Positions 25,209-34,200 of a DNA stretch of 64,000 bases are shown piece by piece. Every line of letters begins with the position of its first letter. The first letter of the stretch is position 1. The DNA lies in the NCBI RefSeq assembly GCF_000585375.1, contig NZ_KK073874.1, positions 2,294,001 through 2,358,000 of the forward strand. Direction: 5' to 3'. The position numbers and the translations under genes were made by a program. The notes beneath the pieces were generated by a model. That model saw only the letters and a list, made by a program, of their open reading frames with translations, had not been told where the DNA came from and ran no database searches. The DNA comes from Cryptosporangium arvum DSM 44712 (GTDB lineage Bacteria > Actinomycetota > Actinomycetes > Mycobacteriales > Cryptosporangiaceae).

Positions 25209-25624
25209 CACCGGGCGAAGACCTGCGTCTCGTCGAGGAACGCCTTGAACTCGAGCGCGTTGCCGGCCGGGTCGCGCAGGAACATCGTCCACTGCGCGCC
25301 GGGCCGGTTGGGAAAACGCAGGTAGGGCTCGATGACGAACGGGGTGCCGTCGAGCCGGGCGGCGAGTTCGTGGAACGCCTCTACGCCCAGGAGCAGGCCG
25401 TAGTGGGGGATCGGCACCTCGTGCCCGTCGACCTCGCTGAGGCCGGCGGGCGTGACGGGGCCAGGGACGAGATGCGTGACGAGCTGGTGGCCGTGGAGGT
25501 CCCAGTCGACCCAGTGATCGCTGGACCGGCCCTCCGGAAGCCCCAGCACCTGCCCGTAGAAGACGCGCGCGGCGGCCAGGTCGTCGACCGGGATCGCGAG
25601 GTGAACGGCCGGTCGATCGGTCAT
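25208..25624 (-). CDS. VOC-family (glyoxalase-like) protein
   Basis: 138 residues, two beta-alpha-beta-beta-beta modules: VHLAIPVDDLAAARVFYGQVLGLPEGR ... HYGLLLGVEAFHELAARL and FLRDPAGNALEFKAF. The His and Glu spacing suits a metal site. Close relatives are annotated as extradiol-dioxygenase-like or resistance proteins. Upstream gene of a two-gene operon with the nucleotidyltransferase. Confidence 0.88.
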   Translation of the reverse strand: MTDRPAVHLAIPVDDLAAARVFYGQVLGLPEGRSSDHWVDWDLHGHQLVTHLVPGPVTPAGLSEVDGHEVPIPHYGLLLGVEAFHELAARLDGTPFVIEPYLRFPNRPGAQWTMFLRDPAGNALEFKAFLDETQVFAR

Positions 25625-25656
25625 CGCGGCCTCCCTCGCCGTGCCCAGCGCTCCGG

Positions 25657-26187
25657 TCAGCCTACCGCCGCCGATGCCGTGCCCCCGGCGTCGTCCACAG
25701 CGGTCTTCGTCCGCCCGGTGCGGCGGTGGTAGTCCAGGGCGACGGCGATGACCAGCGGGCCCCAGGCGACGAGCGGGGCGTAGTAACGCAGGACGCTCCA
25801 TCCGGGCGGCGCGTGGACCGGCTCGTCGCGCCCGATCCCGACCCAGCCACGGTCGACGACATGGAGGGCGTGGTTCAGGGCGAGGTAGACGCAGAGCGCG
25901 ACGAGGATCGACCCGCCGATCAGCGCGGTGGCCACCACCGGCCGGGACGGGATCGCGCGTCCGGCCTTCCCGGGTACCCAGTCCGGGAAGCGCAGGCCCC
26001 GGTCGTGCACCAGCCCGAGGGTCAGCAGCGCCAGGGTCAGCGACAGCGCGGACAGGAACGTCGGGTACCAGTGGAACTGCCCATCGGTGACCGTCAGCGA
26101 CAAACGCCAGATCGCCGACGGCAGGACACACAGCGGGACGGCGTACGCGGCCAGGACGGCCCAGCGGCGCGGTGCGGGAACGCTCAT
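25657..26187 (-). CDS. four-helix membrane protein, unknown
   Basis: 176 residues with about four hydrophobic segments (AVLAAYAVPLCVLPSAIW, FLSALSLTLALLTLGLV, VVATALIGGSILVALCVYLAL, YAPLVAWGPLVIAVAL) and a small loop rich in Trp/His. No known domain recognised; actinobacterial homologues of this kind are conserved hypotheticals. It is divergent from another membrane protein gene (26350) and may be part of the same sensing unit with the downstream two-component system (weak inference). Confidence 0.7.
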   Translation of the reverse strand: MSVPAPRRWAVLAAYAVPLCVLPSAIWRLSLTVTDGQFHWYPTFLSALSLTLALLTLGLVHDRGLRFPDWVPGKAGRAIPSRPVVATALIGGSILVALCVYLALNHALHVVDRGWVGIGRDEPVHAPPGWSVLRYYAPLVAWGPLVIAVALDYHRRTGRTKTAVDDAGGTASAAVG

Positions 26188-26349
26188 GCGGGTGCTCCGA
26201 TCTCGAGTGGTGGTCCCAGGCTGGCCGGGGCGGCCCGCGGCGAACTCCCTCCTGCGAGGGATCCGGCTGGCTCGCGGGCGGGATCCTGCGGCGTCCGGCC
26301 CCGGTGATGCTCGATCCGGTCGGGATCACCGAGGACGTCAGGAGCGGCA

Positions 26350-27471
26350 ATGTCGAGGTGGAGGACCGGAACCGGCGGCGGGTGGTGGCGTCTGCTCACC
26401 CGGTGGCCGAGCTGGGCGGGGTACGCGGCGGCCGGTTGGTCGCTGGCGTACGGACTGCTCGGGGTGTGGTGGACGGTCGGCGGGGACGGCTTCCCGTTCG
26501 GCCCGGTCGACGAGGATCACCGTACGGGCTCGATCCTGGAGGGCAGCAGCGCCGGGGTCGTCGCCCCGATCATGGCCGTGGTGGGGCTGGCCGGTGCGGT
26601 CGCCGCGCTGCTGATGGCCCGGGGCCTGCTCGCGGGTCGCTGGGCGTTCGGGCTGGTCGCCGCGGGTTGGTCGATCGCCGTCGCGCTGACCCTGGTGATC
26701 CCCGACTACACGATGCTCGCGCTGCTGGCGTTCTCGCCGCTGCTCCTGGTCTTCGCGTTCACCGGGGTACCCGGCGAGCAGGAGGGCCTCGGGGACATCC
26801 TCTACTGGCACCGGACGAACCTGGTTCTCCTGTTCGTCTGCGGCCTGCTGTGGGCCGCGACCACCCTCGCCTACCAGCGGCGGGTCCGCGCGGCCTGCCC
26901 GCACTGCGGCCGCGGCCGCGGTGCCGCTGACCCCGGGCCGTCCCGGGAGACGCTGCTGCGCTGGGGCCACCGGGCGGTCCTGGTCGCCTGGCTGGCGCCG
27001 CTGCCGTACGAGGTGACCAGGGTGGCCTGGTACCTCGGTTTCCCGCTCGGGATCACCGAGGACTTCCTGCGGATGATGCAGGACACCCCGGGCATGCTCG
27101 AGGTCGGACTGGGGTGCGCGGTCGCGTCCACAGTGGGCGGGGCGCTCACCAACGGCCTGGTCAGCCGCTGGGGGGAGGTCTACCCCCGCTGGATCTGGTT
27201 CAAGGCCGGCCGGCCGGTGCCACCCGCGCTCGCGGTCGTGCCGGCGTCCGTCGTCGCGATCGTCCTGATCCCGGCCGGGCTGATGGTCGTCTGGACGCCG
27301 GAGCTGCGGGGCGGCGGCTGGGCGATGTCCGTCCCGGCCCTCCTGTGGATCGTCTGGGGCGTCGCGCTCGGCGCCGCGACGATCGCCTACCACCGGCGTC
27401 GGCGCGGGACTTGCACACACTGCTCATCCGGTGACGACGTGCCCGGTCGCGTCGTCACAATGAGCGGGTGA
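26350..27471 (+). CDS. multi-spanning membrane protein upstream of a two-component system
   Basis: 373 residues, about eight membrane helices. Two short cytosolic loops carry CPHCGRGRG (about 184-192) and TCTHCSSGD near the C-terminus: two CxxC pairs that could bind zinc or form redox disulfides. It overlaps the histidine kinase start by 4 bp (GTGA), so it is translationally coupled to the kinase and response regulator and may be an accessory sensor. No family recognised. Confidence 0.75.
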   Translation: MSRWRTGTGGGWWRLLTRWPSWAGYAAAGWSLAYGLLGVWWTVGGDGFPFGPVDEDHRTGSILEGSSAGVVAPIMAVVGLAGAVAALLMARGLLAGRWAFGLVAAGWSIAVALTLVIPDYTMLALLAFSPLLLVFAFTGVPGEQEGLGDILYWHRTNLVLLFVCGLLWAATTLAYQRRVRAACPHCGRGRGAADPGPSRETLLRWGHRAVLVAWLAPLPYEVTRVAWYLGFPLGITEDFLRMMQDTPGMLEVGLGCAVASTVGGALTNGLVSRWGEVYPRWIWFKAGRPVPPALAVVPASVVAIVLIPAGLMVVWTPELRGGGWAMSVPALLWIVWGVALGAATIAYHRRRRGTCTHCSSGDDVPGRVVTMSG

Positions 27472-28736
27472 CACCTCCGCGGTACGTGGCCCCGCTGATC
27501 AGCGGCACCACGTACCGGCGCGGGGTGCACCTGCTGCTCGGTGCCGTGATCGCGTTGCCGTACCTCGTCCTGGCCCGGGCGGTGCTGACGCTCGGCGACG
27601 ATCGGGCCACCCGCCCGGCGCTGCTGCTGACCGGCGTCGCCGCCGCGGCCATCGCCGCGGCACCGGCGTTCCTCAACGGCACCCGCGGCCTGGAGATCGC
27701 GGCGGCCCGGTCCCTGCTCGGGGTGGACCTCCCGGATCCGGTGCCGGGCACCCGGCCGGAGCTGGAGACCCGGGTCCGGTGCGCGCTCTGGTTCGGGCTG
27801 CACCTGGTGCTGGGCGCGGTGATCGCGTCGCTGCTGCTGGTCGCCGTACCGATCGCCGTGCTGGTGCTCAGCCAGCAGTTCGGCGTGCTCGACGCCGACC
27901 AGGCGGGGCTGAGCGGCGCGCCGGTCGGGCGGGGCGCGGCGGCGTGGCTGCTGTTCGCGGTCGTCGTGCTGGTGGTGACCGGATACGTGACGGCCGGGTT
28001 CGGGGCGCTCGCGGCGTTGATGGCCCCGGTGCTGCTCGGCCCGTCGGCCACCGAACGCGAGCAGGCGCTGGAGATCGCGGCGCGGCGGCTGGCCGAGCGT
28101 CACCGGCTGGCCCGGGACCTGCACGACTCGATCGGGCACGCGTTGACGCTCGCGACCGTGCAGGCGAGCGCGGCGGGGCAGGTGTTCGACGACGACCCGC
28201 AGTTCGTCCGGAGGGCCCTTTTGGTCATCGAGGAGACGAGCCGGACCGCGATGGACGACCTCGACCACGTGCTCGGCGTCCTCCGCGACCGGGACGTCCG
28301 GGGAGATGAAACCGACCGGGACCACGACGGCGGGACACGCGGGCCGCAGCCGACGCTGGCGCGGCTCGACCGGCTGTGCGACGACTCACTGGCCCGGGGA
28401 GTGCCGGTGGAGGTCACGGTGACCGGGGCGGTGACGGCGGTACCGGCGGTGGTGTCCCGGGAGGGCTACCGGATCGTGCAGGAGGCGCTGACGAACGTCG
28501 CGCGACACGCCGGGCGGGTACCGGCGACACTGCGGGTCACGGTCACCGACGCCGAACTGGGCATCGAGGTCGTCAACCCGCTGCCGGAGCGGGCGTCCGC
28601 CGCCGGGTCGCGGGCCGGACGCGGGCTCGACGGCATGCGCGAGCGGGTCGCCCTGTTACGGGGCACGCTGAGCACCGGCCGGTCCGCCGTCGGCTGGCAG
28701 GTGTCGGCCCGGTTGCCGCTGGCCGGTGACCGGTGA
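27468..28736 (+). CDS. NarL-family sensor histidine kinase
   Basis: 422 residues from GTG 27468. Four membrane segments lie within the first 190 residues. The HisKA_3 domain (ERHRLARDLHDSIGHALTLATVQASAAG) holds the phospho-His, and the HATPase domain has YRIVQEALTNVARHAG and SRAGRGLDGMRERVALLRG. It sits between a coupled membrane protein and its response regulator, with both junctions overlapping by 4 bp, so all three form one translational unit. Confidence 0.92.
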   Translation: MTPPRYVAPLISGTTYRRGVHLLLGAVIALPYLVLARAVLTLGDDRATRPALLLTGVAAAAIAAAPAFLNGTRGLEIAAARSLLGVDLPDPVPGTRPELETRVRCALWFGLHLVLGAVIASLLLVAVPIAVLVLSQQFGVLDADQAGLSGAPVGRGAAAWLLFAVVVLVVTGYVTAGFGALAALMAPVLLGPSATEREQALEIAARRLAERHRLARDLHDSIGHALTLATVQASAAGQVFDDDPQFVRRALLVIEETSRTAMDDLDHVLGVLRDRDVRGDETDRDHDGGTRGPQPTLARLDRLCDDSLARGVPVEVTVTGAVTAVPAVVSREGYRIVQEALTNVARHAGRVPATLRVTVTDAELGIEVVNPLPERASAAGSRAGRGLDGMRERVALLRGTLSTGRSAVGWQVSARLPLAGDR

Positions 28737-29386
28737 GCGACGTGACGACGGTGCTGCTCGTCGACGACGAGGAACTGGTCCGGATGGGGCTCCGGGCGGT
28801 CCTCGACGCCCAGCCCGACCTGCGGGTGGTCGGCGAGGCCGCCGACGGGGCCGAGGTACCACCGCTCGTCGCCCGGCTCCGGCCGGACGTCGTGCTGATG
28901 GACGTGCGGATGCCCGCGGTCGACGGGATCCAGGCCACCCGGCAGCTGATGGCCTCCGGCGACTCCCCGCCCCGGGTGCTGGTGATCACGACGTTCGAGA
29001 ACGACGACTACGTGTACGCGGCGCTGCGGGCCGGTGCCAGCGGGTTCGTCCTCAAACGCGCCCGCCCGGCGCAGCTGGTCGACGCGGTCCGGGTCGTCGC
29101 CCGAGGCGACTCGCTGCTGTTCCCGGCCGCGATCCGGCGGCTCGCCGGCGCGTACGGCGTCGGTGCGGCCCTGCTCGCGGACGCTCGGCTGACCGCGCGT
29201 GAGCTGGACGTGCTGCGCCGGATGGCGGCCGGGCGTTCCAACGCGGAGATCGCCGGCGACCTGGTGCTGAGCGTGGAGACGGTGAAGACCCACGTGGGCA
29301 ACGTGCTGGGGAAGCTGGGTGCCCGCGACCGCACACAGGCCGTCATCGTGGCCTACGAGTCGGGGCTGATCACACCGGCGGGGTAG
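28733..29386 (+). CDS. LuxR/NarL-type response regulator
   Basis: 217 residues from GTG 28733. Receiver domain with VLLVDDEELVRMGL, phospho-acceptor in VVLMDVRMP and TTFEND; C-terminal LuxR HTH LTARELDVLRRMAAGRSNAEIAGDLVLSVETVKTHVGNVLGKLGA. Cognate regulator of the upstream kinase; target genes unknown. A hairpin 20 bp after the stop ends the operon. Confidence 0.93.
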   Translation: MSDVTTVLLVDDEELVRMGLRAVLDAQPDLRVVGEAADGAEVPPLVARLRPDVVLMDVRMPAVDGIQATRQLMASGDSPPRVLVITTFENDDYVYAALRAGASGFVLKRARPAQLVDAVRVVARGDSLLFPAAIRRLAGAYGVGAALLADARLTARELDVLRRMAAGRSNAEIAGDLVLSVETVKTHVGNVLGKLGARDRTQAVIVAYESGLITPAG

Positions 29387-29405
29387 GCCGCGCGGGTCGA
29401 GACAG

Positions 29406-29426
29406 CGGCGTGTTCCCGACACGCCG
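29406..29426 (+). terminator. hairpin after the second two-component operon
   Basis: CGGCGTGT (29406-29413), loop TCCCG, ACACGCCG (29419-29426): a perfect 8-bp stem 20 bp after the response-regulator stop, without a T tract. Confidence 0.5.
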
Positions 29427-29446
29427 GCCGGGTCGGCGACCGCCGC

Positions 29447-29656
29447 TCAGGAGTCGCGGCGGGCCTTCAATCGCGGTCCGATGAAGACGGCCCAGGCGGC
29501 CACACCCAGACTCGGACCTAGCGCGACGCCGAGACCGACATTGTCAAAAAAGCCCCCGACGACTACGCCGAAGAGCGCGCCGAAAGCGATCCAGATCCCG
29601 AGGTTTCCCCAGATCCCGGGACCGGCTGCGCCCGCGGGCGCGTCGTGGCTCGTCAT
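29447..29656 (-). CDS. small two-helix membrane protein
   Basis: 69 residues from ATG 29656 with GGGAGAG upstream. Two membrane helices, LGIWIAFGALFGVVVGGFF and LGVALGPSLGVAAWAVFIG, with Gly-rich faces (GxxxG-like), and a basic tail KARRDS. Similar Gly-rich small proteins occur widely in actinobacteria, without assigned function. Confidence 0.7.
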   Translation of the reverse strand: MTSHDAPAGAAGPGIWGNLGIWIAFGALFGVVVGGFFDNVGLGVALGPSLGVAAWAVFIGPRLKARRDS

Positions 29657-29876
29657 GGCATCTCTCCCGGGAGACGGGTGGAGGGCTGACGATGTGTCGG
29701 TCCACCACGGCGGATGCTTAATCCACACTTGGCACGATATCAACTGATAGCAAGGTTTCGAGCGGCTGTCGCAAGCCAATGCGCAAACGTCATGTCAGTA
29801 GTCGCGGCGTCGGGCATGCCGGTCATGATGTGCCCGGCCAGGCGGGAGCAGTCGGCGACGCGCCGCGCGGGTGTGG

Positions 29877-29949
29877 TGGCGGAGGCGGGATTCGAACCCG
29901 CGGCTTATGGGTTATGGGCCCGGCGCTAACCGAACTGCGCTACTCCGCT
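29877..29949 (-). tRNA. tRNA-Met-like gene (CAT), degenerate anticodon arm
   Basis: The D arm (GCGC/GCGC), T arm (GCGGG, TTCGAAT loop, CCCGC) and six of seven acceptor pairs are intact, and CCA is encoded at 29876-29874. Position 1:72 is A-C, unpaired. The anticodon region reads GGG-CCCATAA-CCC: only three G-C pairs, then C and T/A mismatches, two bases fewer between the D arm and the anticodon stem than usual, and C instead of U at position 33. The unpaired 1:72 and GGG/CCC stem resemble initiator tRNA. It may be a decayed tRNA or an unusual one; automated tools may call it tRNA-Met. Confidence 0.6.
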
Positions 29950-30181
29950 ATGGGACCCGCTCGGCCGGGCTGCTTGGGCTCGGCCGGCGGGGTGGTGCTT
30001 CTCGTGGGCGGGTGGCGCTTACCCGAGCACAGCCCTCGTGCTCACTCCTGGACCGGCGAACCGGTGGCCACCCTGTGGAAAATCGGTTGGGCGCGTCGCT
30101 CGGCGAGCTGAAGTCTTGAGGCCCTGGCCGGCCGTGTCCCCAGGACCACCCGACCGGCCTCCGAGCCGCCATCCCGCAGGG

Positions 30182-30556
30182 TCAGCAGGGGAAGCCGACG
30201 CTCGCGGCCCAGTGGTTCAGCTGTTTCCACGTGTTCGGCCCGACAATGCCGTCGACGGGAAGCCCGATGCAGCTTTGGAAGCGGCGGACGTAGTTATCGG
30301 TGATAGGGCCGAAGCTGCCGTCCACGGCGATGTCTGCGACGCCTGTCATCGCATAGTTGAGTTCGCACTGCACCTGCCGGACCGCGGTACCGGAACTGCC
30401 GCTCCGGAGGACCGGTTCACTGCTGGTGTAGGTACACCTGCCGGTGATGTTCCCCGCACTGGCCGGAGTGGCGACGACACCGCCCGTGGCCAAGGCGGCG
30501 ACAGTGGCGATGAGCAAAGCTAGAGTTCGTCCGACGATCTTTCGTTTCACTGTCAT
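30182..30556 (-). CDS. secreted peptidoglycan-binding-domain protein
   Basis: 124 residues. Sec signal peptide (VGRTLALLIATVAALATGGVVATPASA), then a single PGB-1 domain: EPVLRSGSSGTAVRQVQCELNYAM ... VDGSFGPITDNYVRRFQSCIGLPVDGIVGPNTWKQLN. Four Cys suggest disulfides. No catalytic domain is attached, so it is a wall-binding protein or inhibitor. It lies in the accessory stretch between tRNA genes. Confidence 0.85.
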   Translation of the reverse strand: MTVKRKIVGRTLALLIATVAALATGGVVATPASAGNITGRCTYTSSEPVLRSGSSGTAVRQVQCELNYAMTGVADIAVDGSFGPITDNYVRRFQSCIGLPVDGIVGPNTWKQLNHWAASVGFPC

Positions 30557-31250
30557 GCGTGTCTCCGTGAGAGGCGGATGGTCAGCGACCGTGCACCGCC
30601 ATCAAACGGACTCCTCTGCGGACAGTGTCAGTGCACCCCCGCAGGGTCTGGAGAGATCTAGACCTCTGTCGCTCGGGCACCAGGGCCGATGGAGGTCCCG
30701 ACGACCGCCCGGCGGTAAAGCCACTGTGGTACGAGGGGCACCGGAGGGACGTCGGCGAGCGGGGCGGCCCAGAGAGTAGGCACGGGATCACCCCGTTCCG
30801 GGCATGCGTCACGCGGGCCGCACAACGATCGATCGTCAGTTAGCGGCACGCTCTGTCGATGACTCGATCCCGGCGGAGACCGCGTGCCGCATCGTCCGCT
30901 CGGTCCCGAAGAACACGACGGCCGCTTAGCGAACGACCTCGGCTCGTTCGGACGCTGGTGCACACTCACCGGCCGGACGCCGCTTCCGGCGACACTCCTA
31001 CGGACCAGTGATGCGGTTCCGCCTGGAGCCCTGCGATGCCCCCGCTGCGAAGCCCGACTCGGCCGGCTAAAGCTGTGCAAGGGGGTCGGATCTCGGTACA
31101 GCTTCTGGCGTCTGCGGGTAACGCAGCGGCGATTTCGCGCCGCCACCAGGGGCTCGATCGGCGAGCGATGTTGCTCGCGGAGCTCTAGTCACTGTTCCGC
31201 CTTCTCCGTAGGCTCGCTGCGGGGGCTTCTCCACGTTCCAGGGGTGGGCG
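30557..31250. other. 694-bp region without a supported gene
   Basis: Several short open frames exist on both strands, but none has a good ribosome site, recognisable protein features or the local codon bias. The only structure seen is a small hairpin (GCGAGC/GCTCGC around 31158-31175). It presumably contains the promoters of the flanking divergent genes and decayed sequence. Confidence 0.5.
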
Positions 31251-34200
31251 ATGGCGGACGACATCGATTTCAGAGCGGTCTGCGACGAACTCGCTGTGCG
31301 CACCAACGGTTACCGGAACGACGGCGAGGCGCAGCCGCTCTTGGCCCCAGAAGCCGCAGCGGCCGCTGAAATGATCCTGGCGCGTAGGGCAGAAGCCGGG
31401 GACTTCGAACTCGTCGTCGTTGCAGTAGTCGCGTGGTTCCACTGGCAGCGCTCCCTCGCGTTACCAGACGGCGAAGGAGATCCGGACTGGGGCATCGCGC
31501 GTGATCTGTTTGCCGAGCTGGCGCCGCTGCTGCCCGACTTCGTGCCGGACGAATTCCGGGGAGTGGGGCGCGTCATCAACAGTCGACCGCAACTGGCGTT
31601 GCTGGACCGCGCGCTGAGGCGCTTGCCGAACGCCATCGATGCGGGAGGCTCAAGTCTTGACGAGGTCATCGATCTGCTCGCGCGCGGAACTCCCGAATTG
31701 ACCAGCGACTCGCCCGGTTATCCCGCGGTGATGTCCAACTATGGCGTAGCCCTACGCACACGTTTTGAGCAGAGCGGCTCTACTGCCGACTTGGACGAGG
31801 CGATCCGGGTCAGCCGCGATGCCGCGAACCGCGCGTCCGACGATCATCCTGACCGTGCTGCTTTGCACGCCAATCTCGCCTTGGCGCTTCTCGGACGGTT
31901 CACGATCGCCGAGGACCGCGCCGACTTGGACGAGGCGATCGGCGCTCAGGACCAAGCGGTCGACGGCTCGTCCGGCGATCGCCATCGTCTGGTGCTCGCG
32001 CAGTTGCTGAGCACGCGCTTCCGCCTCCTCGGTTTGAGGGACGACATTGACCGGGCGGTACGCGTTGCCCGTGATGCTGTGAGCGGTGCGCCGAGTTCGT
32101 CGTCGTGGGCGGTCCTCGGGCAGACGCTGGCCGACCGTTTCGACATCAGCAACGACCTCGTGGATCTGGACGAAGGGTTGCGCCTGCTGCGCGAAGCTGC
32201 TCGCGCGATGGGCAGCGACGATCCGGACCTCGCCGGCGTGCTCACGAGCCGCGTCGACGCTCTGCGCACGCGGTTCGAGCGCTGCGGCCGTTCCGAAGAT
32301 CTCGACGAAGCCGTGCGTATTGCCGGGGAGGCCGTTGATGCATCCGCGTCGGACGATGCTCGTCGCGGCGCGAGCCTGAGCTGCCTGGCCCGAGTACTGC
32401 TTCGCCGGTTCGAGGTTCGCGGGCTCTCCGATGACCTCGACACGGCGGTGGAGTGCGGTCGAGCAGCAGTTACCATCACCCCCTTCGCCAGCGTCAATCG
32501 TGCTCCCCGGCTGTCCACGCTGGCCGCTTCGCTGTTGAGCCGATACGACCAGAGCGGCGCCGGCGATGACCTGGCAGCAGCGCTCGAGGCAGCCCGAGAA
32601 GCACTCGACGCCTGCCCGCCTGACAGTCCTCACCGGGCCGATTACCTGTCGGAACTCGCCATCGCGTGGCAAGCGAGTCACGAGCAGACCGGTCTCGCCA
32701 GCGATCTCGACGAGGCGGTGCGGCTGGGCCGTCTCTCCGTCTTGGAGGACGTCGGCGGTGGCGCTGAGGGGGCACGTCGCCGGTCCAATCTCGCAACGAT
32801 CCTCCTGTCACGGTTCATGTCCAGCGGATCACTCGACGACCTGGATAGAACCATCGAACTCGCGGAGCTGGCTTCCCGCGCGTGCGTGCCGGGGAATCCG
32901 GCCCGGGGAACGTATCTGAACAACTGGGCCAGTGGGCTGCTGCTCCGCGCGATCGGCACCGGCGCCCGAGCGGACCTCGACGAGGCGGTCCGGGTTGCAC
33001 GAGAGGCGGTTGCCGCTACGGCGGACGGGCACGTGGAACACGCTAAGCACTGGGCCACTCTGGGCGCGGCGCTGCAGCACCAGTTCCGCCGAACAGACAA
33101 TTTCGGCGATCTTGAGGACGCACTAGCAGCGTGTCGGCAGGCGGCCGATTCGGTGGGTTCCCGACGTCCCGACCGCATCCGGTACTGGTCGAACCTCGCG
33201 GCGGCGCTGCGCGCGCGCTTCGACCACACCGAGGATCGGCGCGACATCGATGAAGCGATCGCTCTGGGGCGTCGGTGTCTGGACACGTTCGTCCCAGGCG
33301 GGCTCGGCACGATCGCGCTCGGGGCCAACCTCGCGAGCGCACTCCTCACTCGATACCGCGAGTTCGGAGACGAGCGCGACGTTGACCACGCGGTACAGGC
33401 CGCACGACAGGCCGCCGATGTGGGTCCGCCTGACCATCCCGACCGTGGGATCGCGCTCCTCAACTTGGGCAACGCGCTGCACACTCGGCGCGAAGCCGGG
33501 GACCGTGAGGCGGCGTACGAAGCCTGGCGGGCCGCTGCAGCTCTACGGGCGACCGCGACGCAGTACCGCTTTTCAGCCGCCATCGCATGGGGTCTGGCGG
33601 CCGCCGAAGATGGTTCGTGGACGTTGGCCGCGGACGGTTACGGCGAGGCCGTCGGCCTGCTTCCTCTGCTCGCTTGGCAGGGCGCTCGTCGGACGGACGC
33701 TGAGGAGAGCCTGACGCGAGCTGCTGGAATGGTCAGCGACGCCGCTTCCTGTGCTGTGGCTGCCGGGGATCCGGATAGAGCACTCGAAATCATCGAAGCC
33801 GGACGCGGAGTGCTCTGGTCGCATCAACTCGACAGCCGAACCGACCTCGGCGAGGTCCGAGCCGTAGCTCCCGAACTCGCCGCTGAGCTCGCCGACGTTC
33901 GAGCCGCCCTGGATGAACTCGGAGACGATCTCGTCACACTGCTCCCGGCGGTTGCTGGCGACGCCGGCCGGAGGGCCGCGCTCAGCCGCCGGTGGGACGA
34001 ACTCGTTGCCCGAGTCCGCGAACTGCCCGGTCTCGCTGGCTTCCTGCGGGCGCCCTCCGCCGAGCAGTTGCGCCAAAGAACCGTGGGCGGCACGGCAGCG
34101 ATTCCGATCGTGAGCCGGTGGCGTTGCGACGCGCTTCTGGTCACCCCTGATGCTGTGAAAGCCCTTCCGCTACCCGGCCTGACCAAGGAGACGGTCACCG

